Position numbers and translations under genes: made by a program | The notes under the pieces: generated by a model | Database searches by the model: none | What the model saw: only the letters and a program-made list of their open reading frames with translations | Told to the model about the DNA's origin: nothing | Source of the DNA: Sinorhizobium arboris LMG 14919 | GTDB lineage: Bacteria > Pseudomonadota > Alphaproteobacteria > Rhizobiales > Rhizobiaceae | Direction: 5' to 3' | DNA length: 64,000 bases | Assembly (NCBI RefSeq): GCF_000427465.1 | Contig: NZ_ATYB01000014.1 | Coordinates: forward strand, 3,560,558-3,624,557 | Part shown: positions 42,212 to 51,009 of the stretch, piece by piece | Position numbering within the stretch: position 1 is the stretch's first letter | How the letters are laid out: each line of letters opens with the position of its first letter

Positions 42212-42853
42212 ATGAAGAAACCAGGCTCGATGAAATCGCTGGAAGACCTCGGGCGCGTGCGCCTGTCGAAGAACTTTTTCCTGCGCGATTTTCTTCACTC
42301 CGAGATCGCGGAGTTCTACCGGATCCCGAATATCCCCGACGATCCGGAACTGGCGATCGAGGCCGGCCGGAAACTCTGCGAGGAGCTCCTGGAACCGCTC
42401 GAGGCGACCTTTGGCCGGCTGCACATCCGCTCTGCCTACCGAAACCGGGCCGTCAATGCCTTCGGCAACGCCAATAGGCTCAACTGTTCGACCAATGCGG
42501 CAACGGCCGCCGACCATATCTGGGACATGCGCGACGCGGAGGGCTGCATGGGGGCGACCGCCTGCGTCGCCATTCCCTGGGTCTGGGACCGGGAGCACCA
42601 CGAAGGCGGCTGGCAGAGTCTGGCCTGGTGGATTCACGACCACCTTCCCTACGCTTCGCTCTGCTTCTTTCCCAAGCTTTGGGCTTTCAACATCCAGTGG
42701 CACGAGAGGCCACGCCGCAGGATCAGCAGTTATGCCGAGCCGCGCGGGCTGCTGACCAGACCCGGCATGGCCAACCACGAAGGCAGCCATGCGCATCTTT
42801 ACCCAGGTTTTCCTAAGCTTGCGACCGGGGACGGGTCTTTCGGACGCGGATAA
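42212..42853 (+). CDS. Putative M15-like (D-Ala-D-Ala carboxypeptidase fold) protein
   Basis: A 213-residue protein not recognised with certainty. The part LRDFLHSEIAEFYRIPNIP, then CEELLEPLEATFGRLHIRSAYR, followed by a His-x-x-Asp (ADHIWDM) and a later His in NIQWHERP, resembles the zinc site of M15 peptidases (Ser-x-His-x6-Asp and His). The spacing between metal ligands is unusual, so it may be a divergent or inactive member. There is no signal peptide, so it would be cytosolic or phage-like. It follows the SDR gene by 38 bases. Confidence 0.5.
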   Translation: MKKPGSMKSLEDLGRVRLSKNFFLRDFLHSEIAEFYRIPNIPDDPELAIEAGRKLCEELLEPLEATFGRLHIRSAYRNRAVNAFGNANRLNCSTNAATAADHIWDMRDAEGCMGATACVAIPWVWDREHHEGGWQSLAWWIHDHLPYASLCFFPKLWAFNIQWHERPRRRISSYAEPRGLLTRPGMANHEGSHAHLYPGFPKLATGDGSFGRG

Positions 42854-42858
42854 CCTCT

Positions 42859-43809
42859 CTATTCGCTCACTTCGTTCAGCCGCCTTATAGCCTCTTCCGG
42901 CAAGTCCATTTCCGCCGATCTCACCAGGCTTGCCAGCTGGTCAATGTTGGTGGCGCTGGCGATCGGCGCGGTGACGCCGTCGCGGGCGATGATCCAGGCG
43001 AGCGCGATCTCTGCCTGTTTCGCGCCGGTCTCCTCGGCGATTTCATCCAAGACGCCGAGGATCCGCATGCCGCGTCCATCGAGATATTTTTCGACGCCGC
43101 CGCCGCGAGCTGAGCCCTCCAGATCCTTGTGCGAGCGGTACTTGCCGGAAAGAAAGCCTCTCGCAAGGCTGAAATAGGTGATGACGCCGATTTCCTCGGC
43201 GAGGCAGAGATTGCGCAGCGGACCGTCATAGGAAGCGCGGTCGTAGAGATTGTATTCGGGCTGCAGCACGTCGTAGCGGGGCAGACCCTTCGCCGCCGCG
43301 ACGTCGAGAGCATCGCGCATCTGCTGCGCATCGAGGTTCGACGCGCCGATCGCCCGCACCTTTCCCTGGGAAAGAAGCGTGTCGTATGCGGCAAGCGTCT
43401 CCTCGTAGGGTGTGTCCGGATCCGGCCAGTGTGAGAGATAGAGGTCGATATAGTCAGTCTGCAGACGTCTCAGCGAATCCTCGACTGCCTGCATGATCCA
43501 GCGCCGCGAGAGGCCCTTGCGGTCCGGTCCGAGTTCCGATCCGACCTTGGTGACGATGACGGCGTTGTCGCGCGAGCGTCCGGACTGCTTCAGCCATTTG
43601 CCGATGATCGTTTCCGATTCGCCGCCCCTGTTTCCCGGCGCCCAGGAGGAATAGACATCGGCGGTGTCGACGGCATTGAAACCCGCATCGAAGAAGGCGT
43701 CGAGAAGCGTGAAGGATGTTTTCTCATCCGCCGTCCAGCCAAAGACGTTGCCGCCGAAGACGAGCGGGGCGATCGAAAGACCGGTACGGCCAAGTCTGCG
43801 CATTTCCAT
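42859..43809 (-). CDS. Aldo/keto reductase (second)
   Basis: A 316-residue enzyme beginning MEMRRLGRTGLSIAPLVFGGN, with NAVDTADVYSSW (Asp and Tyr), IVTKVGSELG (Lys) and LYLSHWPDPDTP (His), thus a full active site. It resembles the YajO/Tas-type group. It is not a near copy of the reductase at 38593. The ATG at 43809 follows GGAGCG. Convergent with the M15-like gene, five bases apart. Confidence 0.9.
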   Translation of the reverse strand: MEMRRLGRTGLSIAPLVFGGNVFGWTADEKTSFTLLDAFFDAGFNAVDTADVYSSWAPGNRGGESETIIGKWLKQSGRSRDNAVIVTKVGSELGPDRKGLSRRWIMQAVEDSLRRLQTDYIDLYLSHWPDPDTPYEETLAAYDTLLSQGKVRAIGASNLDAQQMRDALDVAAAKGLPRYDVLQPEYNLYDRASYDGPLRNLCLAEEIGVITYFSLARGFLSGKYRSHKDLEGSARGGGVEKYLDGRGMRILGVLDEIAEETGAKQAEIALAWIIARDGVTAPIASATNIDQLASLVRSAEMDLPEEAIRRLNEVSE

Positions 43810-43934
43810 GGTTTCGCTCCATGTGGTTGGATGAGGACGGGCTGCGATCGGGAGGATTGCGGCAAAAACATAGGCCAGCTTGCCGTCGATGGACACCTGC
43901 ATTCGTGGTTTTTCTGACCTGCCGGCGGCTTGCT

Positions 43935-43946
43935 AGGTACGTACCT
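43935..43946. promoter_or_regulatory. Palindrome AGGTACGTACCT between divergent genes
   Basis: A perfect 12-base palindrome in the 212-base gap between the second aldo/keto reductase and the Gfo/Idh/MocA gene. Its location suggests an operator, but no cognate regulator is adjacent. Confidence 0.4.
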
Positions 43947-44021
43947 CGGGGATAGTCTTGGGGCTACCCCCGGGGGAATTTCGCGCGTCCTTAGCGCCGC
44001 GCACGAAAAGGAGTCTGCCTC

Positions 44022-45008
44022 ATGCTGCGTTTCGGAATTTTGTCGACGGCCAAGATCGGCCGCGAGCTCGTCGTGCCCGCCATCCAGGACGCCGAGAACT
44101 GCGTCGTCACGGCGATCGCGAGTCGCGATCCCGCCAAGGCGAGGGCCATGGCCGATCGTTTCTCCGTGCCGCATGCTTTCGGCTCCTATGAGGAGATGCT
44201 CGCTTCCGACACGATCGACGCCGTCTATATCCCGCTGCCGACGTCGCAACATGTGGAATGGGCGATCAAGGCGGCGGATGCCGGCAAGCATGTACTTTGC
44301 GAAAAGCCGCTGGCGCTGAAGGCCGAAGAGATCGATGCGGTGATCGCGGCGCGCGAGCGCAACAAGGTGCTGATCTCGGAGGCCTACATGGTGACCTACA
44401 GCCCCGTCTGGCGGAAGGTGCGCTCGCTCATCGCGGAAGGTGCCATCGGGCGCCTCAGGCATGTCCAGGGCGCCTTCACCTATTACAACCGCGATCCCGG
44501 CAACATGCGCAACGTCCCGTCGCTCGGCGGCGGCGGTCTGCCGGATATCGGCGTCTATCCGGCAATCACGACCCGGTTTTCGACCGGCAAGGAACCGCTG
44601 CGCGTGCAGGCCAATACCGAGCGCGACGCGGAGTTCGGCACGGATATCTATTCGAGCGTTCGTGCCGATTTCGGCGACTTCGAACTGAGCTTCTATATCT
44701 CGACACAGCTCGCCGCCCGCCAGGTCATGGTCTTCCACGGCGACAAGGGCTACATCGAAGTGAAGTCGCCCTTCAATGCCGATCGCTACGGCCGGGAAGA
44801 GGTGGAATTGACCAACCAGAATCACGGCCAGTCGCAGCTCTTCCGCTTCCAGGATGCTCGTCAGTACAAGCTCGAGGCCGAGGCCTTCGCACGTGCCGCG
44901 GAAGACAAGGCGGAGGAAGTGGTGACGCTGGAAAACTCGCGCCTGAACCAGATGTTCATCGACGCAATCTATCGCGCCAGCGAAAAAGACGGTTGGGAAC
45001 CTGTCTGA
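44022..45008 (+). CDS. Gfo/Idh/MocA-family oxidoreductase
   Basis: A 328-residue NAD(P)-dependent dehydrogenase with an N-terminal Rossmann domain ([34 protein letters not shown]), the conserved [11 protein letters not shown] (Lys of the EKP motif) and LPDIGVYP in the C-terminal sheet domain. The Asp/His pair in the substrate region suggests a sugar or inositol-like substrate; the exact one is unknown. AAGGAG precedes the ATG. A hairpin follows the stop. Confidence 0.9.
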   Translation: MLRFGILSTAKIGRELVVPAIQDAENCVVTAIASRDPAKARAMADRFSVPHAFGSYEEMLASDTIDAVYIPLPTSQHVEWAIKAADAGKHVLCEKPLALKAEEIDAVIAARERNKVLISEAYMVTYSPVWRKVRSLIAEGAIGRLRHVQGAFTYYNRDPGNMRNVPSLGGGGLPDIGVYPAITTRFSTGKEPLRVQANTERDAEFGTDIYSSVRADFGDFELSFYISTQLAARQVMVFHGDKGYIEVKSPFNADRYGREEVELTNQNHGQSQLFRFQDARQYKLEAEAFARAAEDKAEEVVTLENSRLNQMFIDAIYRASEKDGWEPV

Positions 45009-45024
45009 AGCCGGCTAAGGGATG

Positions 45025-45049
45025 GGCCCGGCGCGCATTGCGCCGGGCC
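45025..45049. terminator. G/C-rich hairpin between convergent genes
   Basis: GGCCCGGCGC (45025-45034), loop GCATT, GCGCCGGGCC (45040-45049). There is no T run, so termination strength is uncertain; it lies between the stops at 45008 and 45057. Confidence 0.6.
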
Positions 45050-45056
45050 GACCAAT

Positions 45057-45467
45057 TCATGCGGCCTGGAGCAGCCGCGCCTGAGACGCGCCCCGCATCT
45101 TGAAGAAGAGGAAGTCGGCGACGCCGATCATCGCCACGACGATCAGCGCTATTCCTGCGATCGTCAACGCCGAATAGGCAGATGCAAGAATGGCGAGGCT
45201 TCCGACCTGCCACAGGATGTCTCCGGCGATGCTGATCCGGGTTGCGAGGGCGCTCGGACCTCCTTTTCTGGCAGCGGCGAGATGGAAGGCGCCCCAGACG
45301 AGGAGTCCAGCGCCGAGCGCCATGATCACCTGAGGCGACAGGGCGGGACTGACGACCGCCGCCAGCGGCTGCGCTGCCGCGAGCAGAGCCGAGCCGGCGA
45401 TCAGCGAAAAGATGCCGTCGGCGAGAAACGTCTTGTTGAGAAGAGAGCGGGTGGAAAGGTCGAACAT
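45057..45467 (-). CDS. Small membrane protein with four hydrophobic segments
   Basis: A 136-residue inner-membrane protein starting MFDLSTRSLLNKTFLADGIFS. Four hydrophobic stretches are visible (around AGSALLAAAQPL, VIMALGAGLLVWGAF, SIAGDILWQVGSLAIL and IAGIALIVVAMIGVADF). No family named with confidence; similar proteins are annotated as hypothetical membrane proteins. The ATG at 45467 follows GGAGACAG. It is divergent from an XRE regulator, with an operator-like palindrome between them, so it is probably the regulated target. Confidence 0.7.
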   Translation of the reverse strand: MFDLSTRSLLNKTFLADGIFSLIAGSALLAAAQPLAAVVSPALSPQVIMALGAGLLVWGAFHLAAARKGGPSALATRISIAGDILWQVGSLAILASAYSALTIAGIALIVVAMIGVADFLFFKMRGASQARLLQAA

Positions 45468-45524
45468 ATCTGTCTCCATCGGTTGTCGATGGGCAGATGC
45501 TGGATCAGAGCGGTCATCAAACCA

Positions 45525-45541
45525 ATTACCTGTGAGGTAAT
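45525..45541. promoter_or_regulatory. Operator-like palindrome between membrane protein and XRE regulator
   Basis: ATTACC-TGTGA-GGTAAT has perfect 6-base arms, and CC/GG continue on both sides with one inserted base. It is centred in the 126-base divergent gap, 53 bases before the regulator start. Confidence 0.7.
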
Positions 45542-45593
45542 GGATTCTGTGCCGTGTCCGGGCGATGCTGCCCCCGCAACAGGAAAGGTATCC

Positions 45594-46385
45594 ATGGAAT
45601 TCGGCAGCCGTCTGAAGGAATGGCGAGGACATCGCCGCATGAGCCAGCTCGATCTCGCAATGGCGGCGGGCATTTCGCCGCGCCATCTCTCGTTTCTGGA
45701 GACGGGCCGCTCCAAGCCGTCTGAGGGAATGATCCTGCGGCTCGCCTCGGTCCTCGACGTTCCCGCACGCGAGCAGGGAACGCTCTTCACCGCGGCGGGG
45801 TATCGGCCGCGGGTGGCAACGAAGCCCGCAACCGGGCTTGAGGCGATGCCGCCGGCTGTCGCCCATGCCATCCGGCTGATGCTCGACCGGCACGACCCCT
45901 ATCCCGGCCTGGTGTTCGACCACCAATATACGGTGCTGCTGACCAATCCGGCTTTCGCGTCGCTTGTCCAGGTCACGGGGATTCCGTTCCAGCCGGGGGA
46001 GAACTTCCTCGACGGCTTTCTCGGCGCAGAAAGCATCCGCAGTCTCGTGGTCAACTGGGAGGCAGCCGCAGCCGATCTCGTGCAGCGGGTTCGCATGGAG
46101 GCGTGGCTGCAGGGGCCGCGCAGCCCCTTGCAGCGGAGGTTGGACAGGCTGGTTGCCGACCCGGCGGTGGCTATGGCGATCGAGAACTTCCCGGCGACAG
46201 ACCGCTTGCCGGTGCTGCCCATCGAACTGCGCCTCGGCGACGCGGCGCTCAGCTTCATCACGACTCTCTCGACCTTCGGCTCGACACAGGACGCGCTGGT
46301 GGAGGGTGTCCTGATCGAATCCTTCTTTCCGGCCGACGACGCGACCCGGCGCTTCTTCGGGCAGGGCGGACGCGACGTTCAGTAG
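45594..46385 (+). CDS. XRE-family regulator with MmyB-like ligand domain
   Basis: A 263-residue regulator: helix-turn-helix at about 5-60 (LKEWRGHRRMSQLDLAMAAG, SPRHLSFLETGRSKPS) and a PAS-like MmyB domain from about 95 to the end (PGLVFDHQYTVLLTNPAFASL, LSFITTLSTFGS). This type often represses a divergent short-chain dehydrogenase or membrane gene and may bind fatty acids. AGGAAAGG precedes the ATG. Confidence 0.88.
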   Translation: MEFGSRLKEWRGHRRMSQLDLAMAAGISPRHLSFLETGRSKPSEGMILRLASVLDVPAREQGTLFTAAGYRPRVATKPATGLEAMPPAVAHAIRLMLDRHDPYPGLVFDHQYTVLLTNPAFASLVQVTGIPFQPGENFLDGFLGAESIRSLVVNWEAAAADLVQRVRMEAWLQGPRSPLQRRLDRLVADPAVAMAIENFPATDRLPVLPIELRLGDAALSFITTLSTFGSTQDALVEGVLIESFFPADDATRRFFGQGGRDVQ

Positions 46386-46478
46386 ATTGCCGCCCGGAGG
46401 TGCGAGGCTTCGAAGAAAAACGGCGGAAGGCAGCGTCTTGCTGCTGATCTTCGCTGCGCTGTCGGTTACAAGTGGCAC

Positions 46479-48059
46479 ATGAATTCGTTCTTTGATTCCG
46501 CATCTCCGTCCAACGTCGCCGAATATTCGGTGTCGGAACTGTCCGGCTCGATCAAGCGCACGGTCGAGCAGGCCTTCGATCATGTCCGCGTGCGGGGCGA
46601 GATTTCCGGCTACCGCGGTCCGCATTCCTCGGGACACGCCTATTTCGCCTTGAAGGACGATCGCGCCCGTATCGATGCGGTCGTCTGGAAGACCACCTTC
46701 GCGCGCCTGAAGTTCCGGCCGGAGGAGGGGATGGAGGTCATCGCGACCGGCAGGGTCACGACTTTTCCCGGCTCGTCCAAGTACCAGATCGTCATCGACT
46801 CGCTGGAGCCGGCCGGAGCCGGGGCGCTGATGGCGCTTATCGAGGAACGCAAGCGCAAGCTTGCGGCGGAGGGGCTTTTCGATGCGGGCCGCAAGCGGCC
46901 GCTGCCTTTCATGCCGAAGGTCATCGGCGTCGTGACCTCGCCGACCGGAGCTGTGATCCGCGACATCCTGCACCGCATCGCCGACCGTTTCCCGGTCCAT
47001 GTCATCGTCTGGCCGGTGCGCGTGCAGGGCGACGGCGCCTGCGAGGAGATCGTGGCAGCGATCGAGGGTTTCAACGCCCTGCAGCCGGGCGGCCCCATTC
47101 CTCGGCCCGACGTGCTGATCGTCGCGCGCGGGGGCGGCAGCCTCGAGGATCTCTGGTGCTTCAACGACGAGGCGATGGTGCGCGCCGCGGCGGCTTCCGT
47201 GATCCCCTTGATCTCGGCCGTCGGCCACGAGACGGACTGGACGCTGATCGACCATGCGGCCGACCAGCGGGCGCCGACGCCGACGGGTGCGGCCGAAATG
47301 GCGGTGCCGGTGAAGGCCGATCTCGAGGCCCAGCTTGCCAGTCTGGCAGCCAGGCTCAAGGGCGCCGCGGCGCGGCAGATGGACAACCGCCGCCAGACGC
47401 TGCGCTCGCTTGCACGGGCGCTGCCCTCGCTCGACCAATTGCTCGCCTTGCCGCGGCGCCGCTTCGACGAGGCGGCCGGCGGACTCGGTCGCGGCCTGCA
47501 GATGAACACCGCCAACAAGCGGCGAAGCTTCGAACGCAATGCGGCCCATCTTCGGCCGGAGCTCCTGACCGCAAGGATCGTCGATCGCCGTCAGCGCGTC
47601 GTCGATGCGGTCAACCGCGCAGAGCGCATCGTCGAACGCCAGGTTCATCGCGGCGCCGCGCGCATTTCGTCTGCCGACGCCTCGCTCCGCGTTCTGCCGT
47701 CACGGCTGATTGGGCAGATTCATCGCGCATCGGATCGCGTCTCCGGCCTGGGCAGGCGCGGGGATGCGGCGATCGCCGCCGATCTGCGCAGGATGAAAAG
47801 CGCGCTCGCAGCGCAGGACCGCGTGCTGCAGTCGCTCTCCTATCACAGCGTGCTGCAGCGCGGCTTCGCGCTGGTGCGCGATGCCGCGGGCGAGCCGGTG
47901 AAACAGGCGGCTGCCGTGCATCCCGGTATGGCGCTTTCGCTGGAGTTCGCTGATGGCCGCGTCGCGGCGGTCGCAGGAGAGGACGGCGCCCCGCCCAAAA
48001 CGCCGAAGAAGCGGACGGCGCGGCCGGGCGAGCCGGCCAAGCAGGGCAGCCTCTTCTGA
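46479..48059 (+). CDS. xseA: Exodeoxyribonuclease VII large subunit
   Basis: The 526-residue catalytic subunit of ExoVII, which degrades single-stranded DNA from both ends. It has an N-terminal OB domain ([23 protein letters not shown] in part), the catalytic region [18 protein letters not shown] and [16 protein letters not shown], and a long coiled coil. It is about 70 residues longer than E. coli XseA because of a basic, Pro-rich C-terminal tail, as in other rhizobia. The stop overlaps the next ATG by one base. Confidence 0.95.
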   Translation: MNSFFDSASPSNVAEYSVSELSGSIKRTVEQAFDHVRVRGEISGYRGPHSSGHAYFALKDDRARIDAVVWKTTFARLKFRPEEGMEVIATGRVTTFPGSSKYQIVIDSLEPAGAGALMALIEERKRKLAAEGLFDAGRKRPLPFMPKVIGVVTSPTGAVIRDILHRIADRFPVHVIVWPVRVQGDGACEEIVAAIEGFNALQPGGPIPRPDVLIVARGGGSLEDLWCFNDEAMVRAAAASVIPLISAVGHETDWTLIDHAADQRAPTPTGAAEMAVPVKADLEAQLASLAARLKGAAARQMDNRRQTLRSLARALPSLDQLLALPRRRFDEAAGGLGRGLQMNTANKRRSFERNAAHLRPELLTARIVDRRQRVVDAVNRAERIVERQVHRGAARISSADASLRVLPSRLIGQIHRASDRVSGLGRRGDAAIAADLRRMKSALAAQDRVLQSLSYHSVLQRGFALVRDAAGEPVKQAAAVHPGMALSLEFADGRVAAVAGEDGAPPKTPKKRTARPGEPAKQGSLF

Positions 48060-48649
48060 TGCACATCCTGGTGGTGCTCGCCCATCCGCTCGAGGAAAGC
48101 TTCGCTGCGAGTGTCGCCCGCGTCGCCGCGGAGACGCTGGAGAGCACAGGCCATACGGTCGATCTGCTCGACCTTTATCGCGAAGACTTCGATCCGCGGC
48201 TGACCGTGGCCGAGCGGGGCAGCTATTTCGATGAAAGCTACGACGCCTCCGGGGTCTCCCGCTGGATCGAGCGGCTGAACGCTGCGGACGGACTCGTGCT
48301 CGTCTTTCCGCAATGGTGGTTCAATTTTCCGGCGATCCTCAAAGGCTTCTTCGATCGTGTCTTCGCGCCCGGGGTCGCTTTCGACCATGATGCGGCAGGC
48401 GGCCGTATCGTTCCCCGACTCGGCAACATCCGGCTGTTCTGGGCGCTGACCAGTACCGGTTCTCCCTGGTGGGTCGTGCATCTTTACATGGGAAATCCGG
48501 TGCGCCGGCTGCTGAAGCGAGGCATCGCCGCCTTCTGCGGCAAGGGGCTCGACTTCCGCATGGTCACTCTGCACGACATGGATCGGGTGACGGAGGCAAA
48601 GCGGAAGCGCCATATCGAGCGTGTGAGGGCTCTGGTGAGCCGGATCTGA
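48059..48649 (+). CDS. NAD(P)H:quinone oxidoreductase, flavodoxin-like (KefF/MdaB type)
   Basis: A 196-residue FMN/FAD-binding enzyme: HILVVLAHPLEESFAASV at the flavin site, LVFPQWWFNFPAILKGFFDRVF (the PxWW signature, split here) and LTSTGSPWW. It reduces quinones by two electrons. Its ATG overlaps the xseA stop by one base, so translation is coupled. It is convergent with the MarR gene. Confidence 0.88.
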   Translation: MHILVVLAHPLEESFAASVARVAAETLESTGHTVDLLDLYREDFDPRLTVAERGSYFDESYDASGVSRWIERLNAADGLVLVFPQWWFNFPAILKGFFDRVFAPGVAFDHDAAGGRIVPRLGNIRLFWALTSTGSPWWVVHLYMGNPVRRLLKRGIAAFCGKGLDFRMVTLHDMDRVTEAKRKRHIERVRALVSRI

Positions 48650-48657
48650 CCGGCGGC

Positions 48658-49140
48658 CTATTCGAAGACCGAGAGGAACTTCCTGAGCAGCGCGTCCAGA
48701 GCTGCCCGTTCATCGGGTTCGAGGCCGGCAACGAGGCGCTGCTGGTTGGCGACATGGGCAGTGACCGCCGCGTCCACGCGCTCGAGACCCTCCTGCGTCA
48801 GAGCGATGAGGACGCCGCGCCGGTCTTCCGGATTGTCCAGGCGTTCGACGAGCCCGGCTTTCTCGAGCTGGTCGATGCGGTTTGTCATCGTGCCGGAGGT
48901 GACCATCGTCGTCGACAGCAACGCGCCGGGCGAGAGCCGGAAAGGCGGTCCGGAGCGCCGCAGCGTCGCGAGCACGTCGAAGCTCGCCGAGTTCAGGCCG
49001 TGATCGGCAAGGGTGCTGTCGATCTCACGAGCGAGATGAGCCCGAAGCCGCGAGAGGCGACCGAGCAGGCCCATGGCCGTCGCATCGAGCTCCGGCCGCT
49101 CTCGGCGCCACTGCGCCAGGATTTTGTCTACGTGATCCAT
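48658..49140 (-). CDS. MarR-family regulator
   Basis: A 160-residue winged-helix repressor (FDVLATLRRSG, SPGALLSTTMVTSGTMTNRIDQLEKAG, and the wing LDNPEDRRGVLIAL). ATG 49140 is taken; 49152 is four codons upstream. Divergent from an EamA exporter, with two copies of a TATCTTGA-type palindrome between them, strongly suggesting it represses the exporter and itself until a ligand binds. Confidence 0.88.
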   Translation of the reverse strand: MDHVDKILAQWRRERPELDATAMGLLGRLSRLRAHLAREIDSTLADHGLNSASFDVLATLRRSGPPFRLSPGALLSTTMVTSGTMTNRIDQLEKAGLVERLDNPEDRRGVLIALTQEGLERVDAAVTAHVANQQRLVAGLEPDERAALDALLRKFLSVFE

Positions 49141-49200
49141 ATCCGTCTGCATCGGCGGTCTCAGTGAACGTTTCGCCTTCCTGAAGTCGTAGCCTCCATG

Positions 49201-49250
49201 TATCTTGACGTCAAGATAAATTGGGATAGATTTATCTTGATGTAAAGATT
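49201..49250. promoter_or_regulatory. Tandem MarR operators
   Basis: TATCTTGACGTCAAGATA at 49201-49218 is a perfect 18-base palindrome. TATCTTGATGTAAAGATT at 49233-49250 is a second, imperfect copy, 32 bases downstream (about three helical turns). They fill the space between the MarR and EamA starts; the second ends 14 bases before the EamA ATG. Confidence 0.88.
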
Positions 49251-49264
49251 CTTGAGGTGATGAG

Positions 49265-50137
49265 ATGAGCATGCGCAGCACCGATATTCTGCTCACGGCC
49301 ATAGCGCCGGCCATATGGGGCAGTACCTATCTGGTCACAACGGAATTTCTGCCGGCGGGTTACCCGGTCACGGTCGCAATGCTCAGGGCGCTTCCGGCAG
49401 GGCTGCTGCTGCTGCTTGTCGTCCGGCAAATGCCGACGGGTGTGTGGTTGGCCCGCAGTTTCGTGCTCGGCGCGCTCAACTTCTCGTTCTTTCAGACGAT
49501 GCTTTTCGTATCCGCCTACCGGCTGCCCGGCGGTGTCGCCGCAACCGTCGGAGCCATTCAGCCGTTGATCGTGATCGTCCTGTCGCGCATCGTTCTCGGC
49601 TCGCCGGCCCGGGCGTTGAGCGTCGTTGCCGGCATTGCCGGCATGGCGGGGGTCGCGCTCCTTGTGCTGACGCCAAAAGCGGCGCTTGATCCGGTGGGCG
49701 TCGCGGCCGGCCTGGCAGGCGCCGTCTCTATGGCTTTCGGCACCGTGCTGAGCCGACACTGGACGCCGCCGGTCTCGCCGCTCACCTTCACCGCCTGGCA
49801 ATTGGCGGCCGGCGGGCTGCTGCTGATGCCGGTCACCTTCCTGCTGGAACCCTCTTTGCCTCCGCTCACTGCCGCGAATATTTTGGGCTTCACCTATCTC
49901 GGCCTGATCGGCACCGCCTTCACCTATCTTCTCTGGTTCCGCGGCCTATCTCGGCTCGAACCGTCCCAGGTTTCGCCGCTCGGCTTCCTGAGCCCCGTCG
50001 TCGCGATCCTCATCGGCTGGGGCGTGCTCGATCAGCAGTTGACGGCGGTGCAGGTGCTTGGGATCGCAACCGTCTTCGCAAGCGTGTGGATGAGCCAGTA
50101 TGCACAGGCCGCGCGCCGCGCCGCAGCCGCCTCCTAA
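49265..50137 (+). CDS. EamA-family (drug/metabolite) transporter
   Basis: A 290-residue inner-membrane protein with ten hydrophobic helices in two EamA repeats (IAPAIWGSTYLVTTEFLPAG and TAWQLAAGGLLLMPVTFLL mark the two halves; PSQVSPLGFLSPVVAILIGW is near the end). It is likely an exporter of a small metabolite or drug. GAGGTGAT precedes the ATG at 49265. Expression is probably controlled by the divergent MarR protein. Confidence 0.88.
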   Translation: MSMRSTDILLTAIAPAIWGSTYLVTTEFLPAGYPVTVAMLRALPAGLLLLLVVRQMPTGVWLARSFVLGALNFSFFQTMLFVSAYRLPGGVAATVGAIQPLIVIVLSRIVLGSPARALSVVAGIAGMAGVALLVLTPKAALDPVGVAAGLAGAVSMAFGTVLSRHWTPPVSPLTFTAWQLAAGGLLLMPVTFLLEPSLPPLTAANILGFTYLGLIGTAFTYLLWFRGLSRLEPSQVSPLGFLSPVVAILIGWGVLDQQLTAVQVLGIATVFASVWMSQYAQAARRAAAAS

Positions 50138-50280
50138 CCCTCTCCCCGCGAGCGGGAAGAGGGAATGAGCGCGAGGATAGGCCGGGTTTATTTCGGCTGA
50201 TGTAGTGCCGCGAGACTGCTTCGCCCCGCCTGCGGAAAGAAGGTGCCGGCAGGCGAGAGGGGGCGCCGGCACGGCTGATT
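50138..50280. repeat. RIME-like intergenic element
   Basis: CCTCTCCCCGCGAGCGGGAAGAGG at the left and GCCTGCGG-AAAGAAGGTGCCGGCAGGC at the right (each part under 20 bases of interest) match the palindrome family at 38 and 51.6 kb. It separates the EamA gene and the sigma-like gene. Confidence 0.65.
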
Positions 50281-50357
50281 AGCCTTAACGCGAGGGGTTG
50301 CAACCACAGGGTAAGCGTTTCACATTGGCGGCAGTCACCGGAGAAACGCAGCCCTTC

Positions 50358-50933
50358 ATGGTCGATCATTTGACGTCGGCGCATTATTTTGACCTCCTCC
50401 GTTTCGCCAGGCGCAAGACCCGCCGCGCCGCCGACGCAGAGGACCTGCTGCATGAAGCGCTGATCGTCGCGCTCAAGGCGCAGCGGTTCCCGACCGGCGA
50501 CGATCGAGCCTGGTTTCGCGGCGTCATCCGTAATTTGGCTGCGATGCAGGCGCGAACGGCAGCACGCCGTGTTCGGCGCGAAGGGCACATATGCTTTCCG
50601 GAAGCCGAGGATGAAGTGGATGTCAGCGATGTATTGGCTTTTGCAGCCACACTCACGCCCAGCCTCCGGATCGTGATGCTGCTCGCAATTGCCGGTCACA
50701 ACCGACCAGAGATTCGCCATCTCCTTAGAATCTCCGATGAGGCGCTACGCCAGCGCATCCTCATGCTTCGGCGTGCCTGGCGTGATGCCGGCAACACCGA
50801 CGCAAACCTGAGAACGCTCGGCTTGCACTACCCGCTGGCGAGCGGCCGCATTCGGCGCGCGCTCCTGCCGGTGACGCGCGGCGGCCGGCCGCGTTTGCCA
50901 GCCACGATCCGGACGGCCATCTCTTCGCAATAA
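50358..50933 (+). CDS. ECF sigma factor-like protein
   Basis: A 191-residue protein with sigma region 2 (about 10-75: FARRKTRRAADAEDLLHEAL, then DRAWFRGVIRNLA) and region 4 (about 95-140: TLTPSLRIVMLLAIAG, EIRHLLRISDEALRQRILML). A C-terminal extension of about 40 basic residues is not part of the sigma fold. No anti-sigma gene is adjacent. The ATG at 50358 is 13 bases after GGAGAA; a TTG start at 50298 is possible. The target promoter is unknown. Confidence 0.75.
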   Translation: MVDHLTSAHYFDLLRFARRKTRRAADAEDLLHEALIVALKAQRFPTGDDRAWFRGVIRNLAAMQARTAARRVRREGHICFPEAEDEVDVSDVLAFAATLTPSLRIVMLLAIAGHNRPEIRHLLRISDEALRQRILMLRRAWRDAGNTDANLRTLGLHYPLASGRIRRALLPVTRGGRPRLPATIRTAISSQ

Positions 50934-51009
50934 ATTTTTCTCCACGCGCCTCTCACAAAGAGACAGCTGGCGGCAACAAACCGGGGTAACGAACACAAGG
51001 AAGCAATCA

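Noticed and set aside
44022..45008. myo-Inositol dehydrogenase (idhA) assignment
   Set aside because: The fold and EKP motif fit the whole Gfo/Idh/MocA family; nothing marks inositol as the substrate and no iol genes are nearby.
45057..47648. Minus-strand frame of 863 codons over xseA and the XRE gene
   Set aside because: Only the last 136 codons, from 45467, have a ribosome binding site and membrane-protein composition; the rest is a shadow.
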